Positions 36,901-49,965 are shown, numbered from the stretch's first letter. The stretch: DNA of 64,000 bases from Steromphala cineraria (GCA_916613615.1 OU744725.1:14100253-14164252), one strand, 5' to 3'. Translations and numbers: made by a program. Notes: generated from the sequence alone by a model not told the origin.

Positions 36901-39900
36901 TCGCACATGACACTAGAGCTCATAAGCTACATGTCGGCACAACCCCGCTGATGATCTAGGTGCGCTTAATAACCCAGCAATGGTTCTACACAGAGCTGAG
37001 CTGTTCAAACACCATAATTCTTTATCAATTTGCAATTAAATTTACAAAATTAGCATGCATTTCAAAAGAATAAATATTGAACTTACTTATTTACTTACAA
37101 GCAAGAAAACTGTTTAGCAGATACGTTTCCAAAGATGTGATCTTTGTACTCAAACATCAAGGTTTCATATTCAGTTTTTTTCTTTCTTTTGCTCTCAGCA
37201 AAATGAAATTGCTATTTCTACAATTCAAATACTTACAATTTTAACACTCAATATGGAGGAACCATTGTCTGATAACTCATCTTCAAACAGCAGAATGTCA
37301 TCGTAAAACAGGATCTTTTCTCGAACCTTCAACTTCTCAATATCTATTCGCTCTGTTGTTTCCTCAGCCTGTAAGTAAACAACCTCAATAATAAGCACTT
37401 GGTAACTAGGACTGATGTAAGTATAACAAGAGCTAAATCTAACTTACACATTCACAATTACCGGTAACATATCTCGAGAAGTAATTAATCAGCAGGCATA
37501 CAGTCGGAAGCCAATTGTCTGTTCACACAAATTCAATTTCTCATTTACATATTAAATCACAATTACAAGAATAATTTTCACAAATTAAGTAAAAGTCAAT
37601 TTGTTGTGATATTTTGCATATGACTTGGAAATCATCTCAGCTACAATCACACAATGACCATTAATATATACATTGATTAGTTATTGAACGAAATTAATTT
37701 AATCATCACATGTACAACTTGTGATTTAAATGTCCCATTGACAGCCATGTTAAGGGCAATGGGCATGTTTAATATTTTTAAAAATTGACATGTATTTTCT
37801 TAAAAATGCTCAGGCAATGAAATGAAAATTATGTGTCTGTAGCCCTAACGATTTCTGACATGCTAGTAGAGATTTCAAAATGAATCAACAAACAATTAAC
37901 TTGCGAATAATTATTCTTGTTATTTCAAATAAACATGCAAGTCTATGGGAATAACGCCAGTGCAAACAGACTTTTGGCCACGGACTGTAGGTAACAGAAC
38001 ATAAAGTGAGAGGATAATAAGTTAAGTCTACTGAAGCAGAGTGAAACCGAAGCGGTGCCAATTATCAAGATCACTGTAAGCCTGTCATTTTTAGTTGTCT
38101 TCCCTGAATCCATTAGTCAATAATTTAATTGATTATCAATGATCATTACTTGACAATTATTTCAAGCATTTTGTCTTATCAAGGCAAAATAGTAATACAT
38201 TCTATGATAAATTGACATCAATAAACAATTTGTCAAATTGAATGAGATTTCCATCAACTAAATTTTGGTCCCCTAAAAAATTTCAAAAGCGGCTGAATTT
38301 TTAGAATAAGATTTTTTGTACATAAAGGCATTTCATTGGTTATTGCTAGAAATAAAGAACCTTGACTCATGAATATTATTGCCATAGCAGGTAATCTATT
38401 AGTACTTACTTACCGGTAGTTAAGTTTGTTGTTTAACCATTTTATTACCATAATTTTTATACAGGCTTGACATACATTACCGACATTTGTGACTTTAACA
38501 AACCATTGTATAAACTTGGCATGCACAGGGTTAAGTTGTACTTACAGTTATGCCAGGATGATCTCCCTTGGTTACCAGAGTTCCCTTATAGTCTGTGGAG
38601 AACGTCCAATCAAATGGCTTCACTATGTTCTGTATATGCTCGCAGTCAGCCCTGTCAGCAACACAAGGGAGGTAACTCAGCAAGACATAACAGCAATAAT
38701 AACATTGAGATTACAAACACAATAAGTGAGATGGAACATATTATCAAAACACAAAACAAAGACAAAAGACACCTTTCCTCCATTCAATCTACCAGTGAAT
38801 TTGTCAGCCATGTCATAAAAGGGATTGGGAAAGACTTATTTGACAATGGTTCATTTCAGGGTTTCTGGTCATTTTTTAAATTTCAAATGGACCATTGCCC
38901 ATTATATCAATAGCAAACTTCAAAATTTTAATGGATGAAAAACGGTCCAAAGGTCTGCAATGATGGCGAAAGTCGTCTTTGACAATGGGCCATTTATAGA
39001 CTTTTCTGTAATTTTTGCAATTTCAAAGGGACCAATGCCCTTATGTTAAAAGAAAACTTAGAAATTCTAACGGGCATTATTTCATCCAATGTGCATAATG
39101 GGCGATTGCCTCTGCCTTTCCCAATGACTGTCATAGTTTCTATTAGAGGTCAACATCCTTCTTATCGTAGTGTCCAAACTTCACAATAAATTTCTCCTCA
39201 TCCTCTTCTCTCAACTTGGAGATTTGAGATATGGTGTAAAAGAGTGTAAGAGGTTTATTGTCAGGATACCAAGGACCAATATACAAGGAATAACTAAAGA
39301 GAATTCAAGCTAAAAATGTCATCTCAAACATTTCCCCAAGTTGTCATGATGGGACCCATATGAAGTAGTACATATCAGAAACTTCAAACATATTGACAAA
39401 CCGGTGATAGGTTCTACTTAAGGCCAGACACGCCACCCTATTTTTGTCATTTTTCCTTCACTCGATCAAAATTGCGGTTTTTGTTTTTTTGATAAGTTGA
39501 ATACATGTATTTCATGGTGCTGTATGTATTTTGTCCATATTTAGTCATTTATGTTATTAAAACGTCAATAAAGATTGAATATAAGACTTGTTTTCAATTT
39601 TTGTCTCCTCTACGTTAAAAAAATGCGTAAGTTTGAACCATAGCAATGTACATTTTACGAGAGCCGGGCTAGCAATGTTGCATCTCGATTGGAAGCGCAT
39701 CTCCGCTACTACCAAGCCTGCCAGATAAATCTATTTATAGATATGCAAAATAAGGGATTTCCCGCGAATTAATGTTTCAATAGACCCCAAACATCACCTC
39801 ACCTGGCTTTCTGCCACTCCTCTGCCGCTGCGACTCTGAATGGATCTTCGTGGGCCTCGACACGTTTCAGAGCGTCGAGGGAGTTGAACTCGAGACCAAA

Positions 39901-42364
39901 CCCTTCCTGGTGCTCCAGTCTCAGCTTGTTACCTGCGAAGATCATCTCTGGGACCTGGGGTAGCTCCAGTTCACCCTCAAACCTGAAGTTCAAGATATTT
40001 GTCAATGTCAGAGGGATTCTTAAATTATTTCAATATCACATTGGTTGTGTTCTTGTCTTTTAGACAGTCTGAAAACAATTGACCCGGTGTGAGGAAGAAA
40101 GTTTAAAAATTTGACTATTGTTTTTATATCACTGTGATCCATACATTTAGGAGATAAACATACTGTGTTTAGAAATCAGCGCATATAACGGAATTATTAT
40201 AGCTCTAAATTTAATTTAAAGTCGAACGCGTAGCGTGAGGCTTTAAATGGATAATATAGAGCTATAATAATTCTGTTATATGCCGCTGATTTCCAAACAC
40301 AGTATGTTTATCTCCATTCTACCATAATAGCGATTTAAAATTGAACTATATTCTTTCGCATTGACTCAGGTGTGCTGTGTCATGATGCCCGTGCACGATT
40401 TCCACGGAGCGACATTTACACAGTGTTGACGGATTTGGTTATCTCGAATAACGTTACAAATTAAAGGTCTCGGACATTACCGACAAATATCCGAATGCTG
40501 CGAAGGGAGCTCACTCTATTCAGTAGACGTTTTGTTATTTTGTGACGGTTGTTAGCCTTATGCTAAGTTCTGCATATATTCACAAACTTGACGTCGGCAT
40601 AATTGCATTGGTGTTGTAAATAAATTTAAGGTAGGTGTATGCCGCATTTCGAGTCATAGTCGTATGAAATTCTGGCCGGTTAAGCTTTGTCGAGTCCGTT
40701 TTGGTCTAACGCTACAGAACGGTGGACGTGCAAACGGGAAATCTGAACTGTTGTCAGTGTCGTGTATTTTACCGGTTTTGACAGATTGCAACCTTTAAGC
40801 TTGTGGAAAGTTTGAATAAATTCTATAAATAATGCACATACAACGTTATAATTGAATATTTGGTAAATAATTTCGACACAACAGCAATATTTGAGAACTA
40901 GGCAACAAATGAATTCTTGCGCATTAGACGAAGTAAACAGAGCACCGTGTAACCAAATTATACGCCCTCTGATTTTTCAAAGCAGCCAATCAGAAACGGG
41001 TATTTTGTACATTTATGGTAGAATCAACATTAATGCTGCTAGCTGTCTTTTAACCAGTCTGTTTATTAAAAGGTTATTACTTGATTGATTGATCTCAATA
41101 TCAATATTTTGAAATTTCTATGGTTGATTTTAATCAGATTGGTCTCTTGTGTAACGTTACAGAAATCTGCAAAAAGCCGAGCTCATAGTTCAAAGTTTCA
41201 AGCAGAGAAAGGTGCAAACACTTACTGCTGATGTAACAGTCTGTAGCCATCTCTGCTTCTCTAATGATATATATGATATCATCCCATTACTAATAACTGT
41301 TGTGCACTTACACTCCAATAAACATAGTTTCAACAAGGAATCTTCATTGAACAGTTCTATCCTCCAAAATAAAATAGTATTCATACACAGGAAGGGGAAA
41401 CGGTCTTTTCGTAGGAGGATCCCGTTTGTAGCAGTGCATTTTTTGTAGGAGGATCCTGTTCGTAGAAGGTCTTTTCGTAGGGGCAACATAAGTCTGCTTG
41501 GCGCTTTCTAGTAAAGTTTATTCTCATAAGTCATCAATCATGACATAGAATGATCAAATAATACATTAAAGTAATACATATTAATAAAAGCCATATTGAT
41601 ATACAGAGCTACAGAGTTGATGATTGTAAATAACTTTCTCTCCATTATGCATAAATTGTTCAATAAGTAAACTTTTAGATTTATTATTAACATTTTTATT
41701 TTTAAGATCTAATTGCTTTTATAAACCTCAATGGTGTTAGTTAAGAAATTAGTTAAGAAAACATATAATCAATCGTCGACTACAATACCTTGTTTGTTAA
41801 GAAAACTATTAAATTGGATTGTGACAACTACTCTCAAAGTACAATGCATAAGTTATTAGAAAACTATTCAATCAAGACAGTTATAGAGGTTTTGTCTGGT
41901 ACGTACTTTAGGAATATCGTTAGGTTTTTTATTGTATTAATTGTTTTTGCTAGAGAACCAGTAATTATAGGTTGTGAGATGCTTTTGATTGACAATTGCC
42001 AGTTACTTACCTGATTAAAGTCTTTATTAACAAAAACAACACTCAGAATTTATATATTTCTTTGAAATTTTCTACTTCTACGAAAAGACCTAAAAATCCT
42101 CCTACGAAAAGACAGAAATTCACTCCTACGAACGGGATCCTCCTACGAAAAGACCTACACCCACAGGAAGCATCCCTCTGGCCAAAGAGTCATGCATAAG
42201 GATTATATTCAAAATAAAGATGTAAAGTTTAATAATCCTTACTTCTCTCTGTCTGGTCCCTCCGACTCCAGGATGTGACTCTTTGAACTAGTGACTGTCC
42301 ATGGGCCCAGCTGGAACTGCTGTGTGATTGGTTCCTTCAGTCTGGGACTTGGTCTGGTTGCCAT
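33969..42364 (-). CDS. TIPRL: TIPRL, TIP41-like regulator of PP2A-type phosphatases, seven coding exons
   Basis: Exons in reading order on the minus strand: 42243-42364, 39803-39982, 38546-38651, 37237-37368, 36411-36506, 34574-34636, 33969-34106 (TGA). All introns are GT-AG and phases match throughout; 837 nt give 278 residues, close to the roughly 272 of vertebrate TIPRL. Family landmarks appear in order: [16 protein letters not shown] near residue 17, [14 protein letters not shown] near 70, [12 protein letters not shown] near 86, [16 protein letters not shown] near 113, [14 protein letters not shown] near 162, [18 protein letters not shown] near 180, NDTRIYHE at the exon 5 end, and LFTDPNEI near 238. 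In other animals and yeast this family binds catalytic subunits of PP2A, PP4 and PP6 and links to TOR signalling; no catalytic site of its own is expected. Intron 1 (2.3 kb) carries foldback and inverted-motif repeats. Nothing is broken; this is a functional-looking gene. Confidence 0.97.
34745..35689 (+). mobile_element. CTCATCAGG-family element with diverged 144-bp modules, TIPRL intron 6
   Basis: The left end is AGAGCCATTGGCTCTGTAGC then TCATCAGGC; the right end is GGCCAGATGAGCTAAAAA. Inside are about six modules reading GGGCTTGGCCCCTGTGGCCC, TTATTAGGGGTCACAGGGCC, TCAAGGAGTCTGTACACAAA and CTTCTGGAGAAGAAGATG. The architecture matches the 13925-16210 array but the modules are clearly diverged. 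It is non-coding. Confidence 0.8.
38915..39080. repeat. Two-copy diverged repeat in TIPRL intron 2
   Basis: TTTCAAATGGACCATTGCCC followed by AAACTTCAAAATTTTAA recurs as TTTCAAAGGGACCAATGCCC and AAACTTAGAAATTCTAA about 140 bp later. Confidence 0.5.
40150..40315. mobile_element. Foldback element, arms of about 75 bp, TIPRL intron 1
   Basis: The arms begin GGAGATAAACATACTGTGTT and end AACACAGTATGTTTATCTCC. The inner arms share GAATTATTATAGCTCTAAA in inverted form. The centre is GTCGAACGCGTAGCGTGAGG. A few mismatches separate the arms. It is non-coding. Confidence 0.8.
41401..42158. mobile_element. Element with inverted clusters of CTACGAAAAGACC, TIPRL intron 1
   Basis: The left cluster 41401-41482 has GGTCTTTTCGTAGGAGGATC and related words in two to three copies. 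The right cluster 42074-42158 has the reverse complement in four copies, including CTACGAACGGGATCC. The interior is AT-rich and has no transposase frame that I recognise. It is probably a non-autonomous DNA element with repeated subterminal sites. Confidence 0.55.
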
Positions 42365-42409
42365 GGTGACTGGTAGTTAACTTAATTTTTGGCTGAGACA
42401 CCTTTCATT
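42365..42409 (-). promoter_or_regulatory. TIPRL: TIPRL 5' UTR segment with acceptor and short upstream ORF
   Basis: On the minus strand the sequence reads TATACTTTCAG and then AATGAAAGG, a good splice acceptor 45 nt before the TIPRL start. This suggests that the 5' UTR is split and the promoter lies further upstream. The segment holds an upstream ATG (42408) opening an 8-codon ORF that ends with TAA at 42382, before the main start. Such a uORF could lower translation of the main frame; that is inference. I could not place the first non-coding exon; the 43.2-43.5 kb region is a candidate. Confidence 0.45.
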
Positions 42410-43499
42410 CTGAAAGTATAGAAGAACTTTGTGTAAAAACTTCTGAAGACATATTTATGCCTTTAGAGAACTGATCACCCTACAGTAGAGGGTGATTCCA
42501 ACAATGAAAAACAATCTAAGGTGAATTTAGGTGATTTTTATGTTAGATGCCCCTTTCAAGATTATTTCCCTTTTACCACAGGCTCAGTCAGGGATGACAA
42601 ATGATCACTGATTTTGTTAAACAGCTGAAATGCATGGAATTTAGGTTCTTGGATGGTCATTTATGCATAAAACTACAGTAAGGACAAACTGAAAAACAGC
42701 TGAATTCAGCTGATCAGCTGAAAGTTGCCATCCCTGTTATCATGGCTGCTAGTATTATTGAAGGGAAAAACTATTGTAGCTATGAATTGCGGTGAAACCT
42801 GGGAACATCTGCTCGAAATAGTAAACCATGGGTGGTAATGCGCTGAAATTCAGCGTGTCATTGCACCCAAACCTCTACTGCAGACAGAGTTGCCAAACCC
42901 CTGGCGGGATCCGAAACCGAATAAGAAAATCAAAGGAAAAACCATGAACAAAAATATCATTTGTCTAAAACCTTGAGCTTTTCATAAGTTGATATGACCA
43001 GTATGATATTTAACCTAAAATATCACTTCTTATTAACAATGTACTTTTTATGTCAAAATGTCAAATAAGTATAAAACAGTCATAAGGTAAACCATTTTAA
43101 GACAAAAAAAGATCAAGATATACAAAATATTAAGTAAGCCATTCTGTGATTCTTTATAAGGAAAACCCCGGCCAGAGTTGAAAACCTGCCACAACCGGCG
43201 ACCGCGCGAAAACTGAATCCAGCGAATATCAACAACGACATAAACTAAACACTGAGTTAACAGACCATAATGTACATAAATGTTTTGATATATTCGTCAT
43301 ACGTAAGAGCTGCATTTTTGAGAGAACGAAAGAACAAAATAAACATTTACGGATAAGCTAACGAACAACTCTTCCAAGAACGTCTAGCTCATTGTTCAGA
43401 TTTCTTCAACAACGTGACTGACTTCCCACATTTAGAGTTATCTGCCCTTGGAAAGTTAGAGCTTGATAAACCTTTTCCGGTGATATTTTACGGACGCCT

Positions 43500-45210
43500 C
43501 TTTAAGTTCGCCATCAGGAAACGCACTAACATTTAGTCTCAGAATTATTTTTTTAATTTTGATAATATTTTTAAACAATTCATGTATTATAACAAAATGG
43601 AGCCCAGAAGATACTTTAACTTTAGAGTGATCTAGACTTGCTATACTTTAGTAGAATTGGTTGGTCGTCAAGTGAATATTTTTGCTGTTGGGTCTGGATG
43701 ACAGACCAAGTTCAAAATAAAACTTTTTTTGTATTTCTCAATATCAAGAACAAACAAAACATTAAATTGTACTATCATATGATTATGATTGTAAGAGCTT
43801 CTTGTTCATGGTAGCGTTATTTGGGATTTTAAAAAAAACCGAGAATGTAGATACCGTTTTCATTAATTTCAGTACTGACTATTCATATCTAAATAAAGTT
43901 TAATTGTTTGATTGGCACGTTTACCTACTGTGCAATACATTAATTTTCGTGAAAAATACACCTGTGCGTATCACAAAAGTTCTCTTACATATGAAAGACA
44001 CGTAATGCTTTCAAGGCTAGCTAACTGTATTTTGATATTTGACAAACGGAATATAATTATAGGATCTTTGTATAATGATAAGAGTCACCTAGCTTTGATA
44101 ACAAAATCTAGAAGTGAGGAAGAAGAGGTTAACTGACGTTTTGATAGAATAATTAATTCATTCATATTTACTGATTTAGATATCCGAATTCTATATACAT
44201 ATACATGCACAAAGGACAAATTGATGTTTTTTCAGCAATGATTTAAAGTTTGAAAGCAGTCAGAATTGGGCTGGGAATTGAACTTCCTTGTTTAGAATGG
44301 GACAACATATTGACGACAGTTACATAATATTTATGTTAACATAACATTCATTGTTGATGACATACTTTTTAAGATGTTATACCCTTAAGAAATTCAGAAT
44401 ACATGTTTTTCATATGTTATCGGTTTTATTAGTTGAAAGGGAGAGTTTCTAAACTCCGGAGTTGGCAACTACATAGGCGTAAGAACCGCCCCTCCCCCTC
44501 CCCCAAGATTTTAACAAGCTTTATTTTGTTCTAGGCAACACAACAGCTGGTATTATAAGACATACACTAGACAATTCGAGCATAAGCCCGAGGCAACAGT
44601 ACACCTTAAAAAATACCCAACCACGCTTACCAAATAAAATCACAACCCAAACCCCAAACTTCAGAATCAATATGAATTTTATTTATCTGTTAATCCAACG
44701 TAGACCTCTACACGGGTTATACAATATGGGATGTTTCTTGGGGAGTTGGGAAGGCAATGATTGTTAAGTCATAAAGGGTCGGTGTCACATCTAAACAGAT
44801 AGGTTGAAATGCACAAAACTACAATGCGAAAGCACATATTGCAAATTCTTTATCATGAAAATTGATTTGTTCATAAAAGAATCCGAAACAACACAAAACC
44901 GTGATACGACATCACGTCGACATGTAATATACATATGTATATTCCGAAATTGTATGAGTCGGACATAGGCCTATTTAGCCTAGGTTACTCTGAAAAAATA
45001 GTGAAAAGAATCTGACAAAAGGATTTTAATTCAACATTCATTTTTAATGAGGATAAATGTCACTGATGTGAGAAAATCTTTTTAAAAAGAGAAATTAACC
45101 CCTTATACAATGACATTTGTTAATACATAAAGGCAGTAAATCAGATGACAATGGACACAGAGTCAATTTTGACGCATGCGTACTTAGACCTGGATAGTTG
45201 TCAATGACGC
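43500..45210. other. Divergent intergenic region between TIPRL and the NHL gene
   Basis: AT-rich, with one polypyrimidine patch near 44486-44510. No exon was recognised. The TIPRL promoter is probably at its left edge. Confidence 0.35.
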
Positions 45211-45263
45211 GTTGCTAGGGTCCCCAATGTGAATGGCGATAAGATTGTGGTGGTAGAGCACAG
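45211..45263 (+). promoter_or_regulatory. Possible first non-coding exon or promoter of the NHL gene
   Basis: A local rise in GC contains GTTGCTAGGG, half of an RFX X-box-like motif, and a donor-like CAG/GTAGGC at 45261-45266. Joined to the acceptor-like CATGCAG ending at 47252, it would give a 5' UTR exon for the NHL gene; the short ATG frame in it stops after seven codons. This is inference from splice-like signals only. Confidence 0.2.
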
Positions 45264-46395
45264 GTAGGCCTTTGTATAATAGAGTAACGATAATGTGTCA
45301 TTAACTAAAGAGACGTATTCTTCGAGTTATGCATTTTAAAGTAAACACTAACCTATTGTTGTTTAAACATTACGGTTAAAAAGACAATTAAAAACCCACT
45401 AAGTTCAATGTTAGCATTTACCTGTGTTGACACTTTACAATTGTCCTCACGAATCAGAGTTACCTCCCGTTTTGTTTACTTCCGTGATACATGAGACATA
45501 CATGTATATTGCATTTACCAAATATCAGCCTTCTTCCGTTTCATATTTAAATATGACGATCTTTTTCACAATAAAGAAGTTGTTAACCATAGAAAACTTG
45601 CTGTCTTGTGCATAATACTTCTTAATGCATTTCAAAGGTATTTACACTAGTTATATAAGTAATTTAATGCTTTCTCTTTTTTTTTTTATCAAATAGCCTG
45701 TTTTATTGTATGAAACATCAAAACTCAAATTTTAATGATTCAGTGTTAAAAAAAATCTAATACTATTTAATCAACGACATACATGAGATAAACATAAGTT
45801 ATTCTTTCTATGTTTCTAATAATGATATTACCTATAAAATTGTATTTCCAAAATATACATTTGAGGAAAGTGAAAAATAGTTAAGATATTGAAGAACACT
45901 GCAATACAAAATGCCTTTCCCTAATTAAAAGTTAATAAATTAGAAGCCTGCATTCGTTACGCTTTTCCAAATGAAACATGAATCTAATTGACTGAAAGGG
46001 AACACCACTACTCTGATTGACTTCGGAATTTCCGAACAATGTGATGTACAATCAGATAAATATTGCAAAACGTTCTTCTTATGCATTTTGAACTTCTGCA
46101 TGTAGCGTGCTCCAATCATTCAACAAAGAAACAAATTATTGATGCACTTGGCACATATTGACAGAAACATTTGCGTAAATTCAATGCAGATTATATATCA
46201 ATAAATAATGTTTCCTTTCTGACGAGTTAAACCTTGATACAGTGTTTTAATCATAAATTATTGACGTACCTTTATCATTAGTTGATCGTATTGTCATTTC
46301 ACAAGGATCATCCCAGCAGCATAGGAGTTATCGTATATAGAAGTAAGTTGAACATTGTAAGTTAGATTTACTAGAAAGTTTTATGAAATGTTATG

Positions 46396-46452
46396 ATAAT
46401 AATAATGAATTTTTGTAAAGCGCTTTATCCACACACAAGGTGCATGCTCATG
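46396..46452 (+). repeat. Diverged (AAT)n / AAAGCGC short element
   Basis: AATAATAATGAATTTTTGT, AAAGCGCTTTATCCACACAC, AAGGTGCATGCTC: same word order as the insertion at 21937. It shows that the family is dispersed and not local. Confidence 0.6.
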
Positions 46453-46931
46453 CTTACACGTGTCTCCAAATTTACTAACGATGTTTGAGACAACTGTAAA
46501 GAATTTGTGCCAATAGATTGTTGAAAGGTATTTTTTAAGAAAACGCTTCATATCCTGTACGTTCGTAGTTATAAATCATCTAAAACGAATGGTCTGTTCT
46601 GTTAAATGTTGACATTAACAAGTTTACGTGCGTTGTACATGTTAGTTTTGACATGCATCGAAGATCCATCCATTTCATAACCAATGAGACTAAGCTTGTT
46701 AAAAACTTTAACTTCCATACCAAACCATTAAGAATTGAACAGAAAATAAATGATATGTACTATATGCGATAACATGCCACAACACACACTACGATATATG
46801 CATGACACACTCTATCCACGTGACATTATACATTATACCGTAAGGACACAATGTCCTTACTAAATCGTTTCCTTATGATTCAAGAAGGATACCTTATGGT
46901 TTCAATCTTAATCATACCATGATACTGTACA

Positions 46932-47105
46932 ATGGAATACCATACCATACCATACCATACCATACCATTTCTTGCCATATCATATAATGCCATGCCATGC
47001 CATGCCAAACCCAAATCCTACCATAACATACCGACCATACCATACCAAAATGTACCGTACCGTACCATAACCTTTACAAAAACCTACCATACCCTACAAC
47101 TCCAT
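46932..47105 (+). repeat. (CATAC)n pentanucleotide microsatellite, degenerate
   Basis: Six perfect CATAC units lie at about 46941-46968, then decayed CATGC and GTACC variants. It ends about 150 bp before the NHL gene start. The open frame across it is a by-product. Confidence 0.85.
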
Positions 47106-47259
47106 ACTATTTCATGTCATGAACTTTCCTAAATTCCAAACTGTTACACTACAATCTGGTTATCAATTTCTTCAACCCTCATATATCGGTCCATATATAT
47201 GTTCATGTCATAAAAGTCACTCTACCCCTCACTACCCATGACTACCATGCAGGTGCACG

Positions 47260-49380
47260 ATGGTCGACTACCAGTCCCGCTACCGCCTCTACAGTCTGGG
47301 GTACACCTCGCCCCACCCCCGGGAACCCGTCCCCACCCACAGGCAGCTCTTCCACGACAGCAACAGGCAGCTGTCTAAAGACACCGGGGACAGACCAGGT
47401 AAAGGGAAAATGGAATAGACATAACGTTGATGACAATCAATGATGAAGACCAATTCTTTAGTAAACAGAGTTTGATATACTGGAATTAAATTTTGCATTT
47501 GTATATGTTTTTATTTCATTTTATTTGTTGAATTGATATCTTGTAAATGTTCAACACAATATTCATATATGATTTATTTGATTTTAAAATATATTAACAT
47601 TTCTATCTTGTTATGTGCAGAGATTTTGATATTATTGATGGTGACGACGACATTGAACGTAGAATATATTCGTTTCTTTCTCGTGAGCGTTAAAATTGAC
47701 ACCGCGAATATGTCCAAATCGTGCAGTGCAAATAATTGTCAAATTATATATCTTTCTGTCTACTGTTTGTTATCAATGTATTTGTAGTTTACCTATAACA
47801 CCTTCATATACCCTTTATGTAAACGTAGTAAAAGCCTAAAAGTACATGAACATGGCAACATGCTAAACATTTCACTTTTGCATTTCATAGTCCACGACTG
47901 CCGTCCAGATTTTGCACGTGATATGCGTGATTCACGTGACTGGGAGTCCAAACTGCTTGCACGTGGCTTGAAGGAAACGTACAACAATGTGACAGACCTG
48001 CACAAGTTACCAGATCCAAAGGAGAAGGGCAGTAAACAGTAAGTAGGTGGTACGGTTCTAGAACGTGTACAGTTAAAATTAACAGTGATGTAGGCATGCA
48101 TAAAAACGGAAACATCGAGCTACTGTCTACAATGAAGAATTTGATTATCGATAAAACTCCTGTCTTCGTGACGTGATATACTTAGAGTTCAACCATATAT
48201 ATAGTCTATAGTTTATTCCGGAGGAATATGACATTGCACCCGCCTCAATCACTGACGAATATAGCCCTGTAGTAAATTTGTTGAGTGCAGCACATCTTCG
48301 TTTTCTAAAGGTATCAACCTCTATGGGGGAATTCTGAAAGAACTTTCAAGTTCAGGCTTTGTACGCCGAAGTGTTAGCTCAGATAAGTAGAAACATCCTC
48401 AGCACATATATCAGCCAGTGATTAAAGACGGGGATCTGTCTTGCGAGTGACGATTATTTGAAGGCTTACGCTGTCCCCTTTGTTGCAGGCCTGACAAACT
48501 TCTTCTCCGGACTGGGGAGCTGGGAACTCAGAGCGGCGACTTCCACTACCCCCGGGGCCTCGTCACCACCGACTCGTGCGACATCATCGTGGCCGACAGT
48601 CAGAACCATCGCGTCCAAGTTTTTAACCAGATGGGCGTGTACAAGTTCAAGTTCGGGGTCAAAGGTAAAGGTGAAGGTCAGTTCGACGAGCCAACTGACG
48701 TTTGCGAGTTTCCGAATGGAGACATAGTTGTCGCTGACAGACGAAACAAGCGAATTCAGGTGTTCACAGATGATGGGAAGTTTAAGTATCTGTTCCCGAC
48801 TGAAGGCGAACCTTACAGCGTAGCATGTGACAGCTTCTTTAAAGTCATGATCGCCACGACGTCACGTACGATTGAAATTCACCGTCGAGTTGGGGAACTC
48901 GTCCACAAGTTCAAACTTGGCGGGAAAGCAACTTCTAGCTGTCCTGTTCAAATCTGCACCAACAACAAAGGAGAAATCATCATCTGCGATCCAGCAGACG
49001 GCTTCATCAAGTTCTTCACTTCAGAAGGCAAGATGTTGTACAAGTTCAAACCCAGCGCTAGCGGCAATGGTCTGGCAATGGTACCGTGCGGCGTGACGGC
49101 CAGCACGGCTGGAGAAGTGGTTGTCAGCGACAGTCTCAACCATACGGTGAACGTGTATTCAGAGCGGGGAGTTCTACACAAACAGATCCTCTCTCCCATT
49201 GATGATGCCGGCACCATACACTCCATCAGTGTCGGGCCGGAAGGACACCTGGTGGCCAGCGAGTTCAGCGTCAAGGGAGAGCACTGTGTAAAGATCTTCC
49301 GGTACATGAAGTGTGTCTGCCATGAAACAAGACCGCCTTCAAGCAAAAGGAGGACGCCATTGCATTTTCTCGATTTGTGA
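47260..49380 (+). CDS. NHL-repeat six-bladed propeller protein without RING/B-box
   Basis: Coding exons 47260-47398, 47891-48038 and 48489-49380 (TGA); introns are GT-AG, phases 1 and 2, and 1179 nt give 392 residues. Residues 1-95 are hydrophilic (SRYRLYSLGYTS, then charged helices such as DWESKLLARGLKETY) and hold no zinc-binding domain. Residues about 104-370 form six NHL repeats, each with the pattern PxG...I/VVxDxxNxRVQVF: for example FHYPRG...IIVADSQNHRVQVF, FDEPTDV...IVVADRRNKRIQVF and VPCGVTAS...VVVSDSLNHTVNVY. Repeats 3 and 6 are more divergent. The tail is basic and ends LHFLDL. In TRIM2/3/32/71-type proteins this propeller binds RNA or protein partners; here the ligase half is absent. 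A 5' coding exon cannot be excluded, since an acceptor-like CATGCAG ends at 47252, although an in-frame TGA at 47239 closes the unspliced frame. Confidence 0.88.
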
Positions 49381-49965
49381 TTTGGTTTGATTTGTTGTTG
49401 AAGATGCAAGAAAGGTACACAAAACTTGAGATGTAACGTCAATATGCAATAACAATGTCACGTTTGTTATATTTTATGTAGGCCTATCTTCATGTCTTTG
49501 TTTATAAGAAATGGATTAAGGAAATATGAGAGATGAGAGTTTTAAGAAGATGCTCAGTTTTTTAAATTCATAATACCATGCTTGGGCTTTGTTATAGATC
49601 ACTCATAAATAGGTATGGTTAAGAACGGGAATATCTTCTCAATTAATACACTTGTCCTACTTTTATAAATGATTGAAAAGGTTTGAATTCATCAATTTAT
49701 TATGCCTAGTGACGTTGTGCCCATGCTTATAGACATGAGATGACATTTATCACATTGTCTTAGAGGAGTCAATATTTTATACAGCATTATCATCTAGTTT
49801 GGAATATGTTTTACCCCATATCGTTCAGCATTATCAGTATATTATTGCAGCATTTTATAAACAACGTATTTTATATTACATGTACAGCATTATTTTTGCG
49901 ATGAACTTTACTTTGATTAGTTAAGACTTGGTGGTTTGCAATTGTATAGTTACGCAATAGAGGCG

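Noticed and set aside
38467..38913. 148-codon plus-strand frame
   Set aside because: It lies antisense to TIPRL exon 3 and its flanking introns; the supported reading is on the minus strand.
46932..47132. 66-codon frame rich in Tyr, His, Thr, Ile and Pro
   Set aside because: Translation of the CATAC microsatellite.
47860..48115. Frames on the minus strand over NHL exon 2
   Set aside because: The plus-strand exon has matching splice sites and phase with its neighbours; the minus frames do not.
48948..49442. 164-codon minus-strand frame and a second plus-strand frame at 48458-48727
   Set aside because: They are shadows of the NHL exon in other frames.
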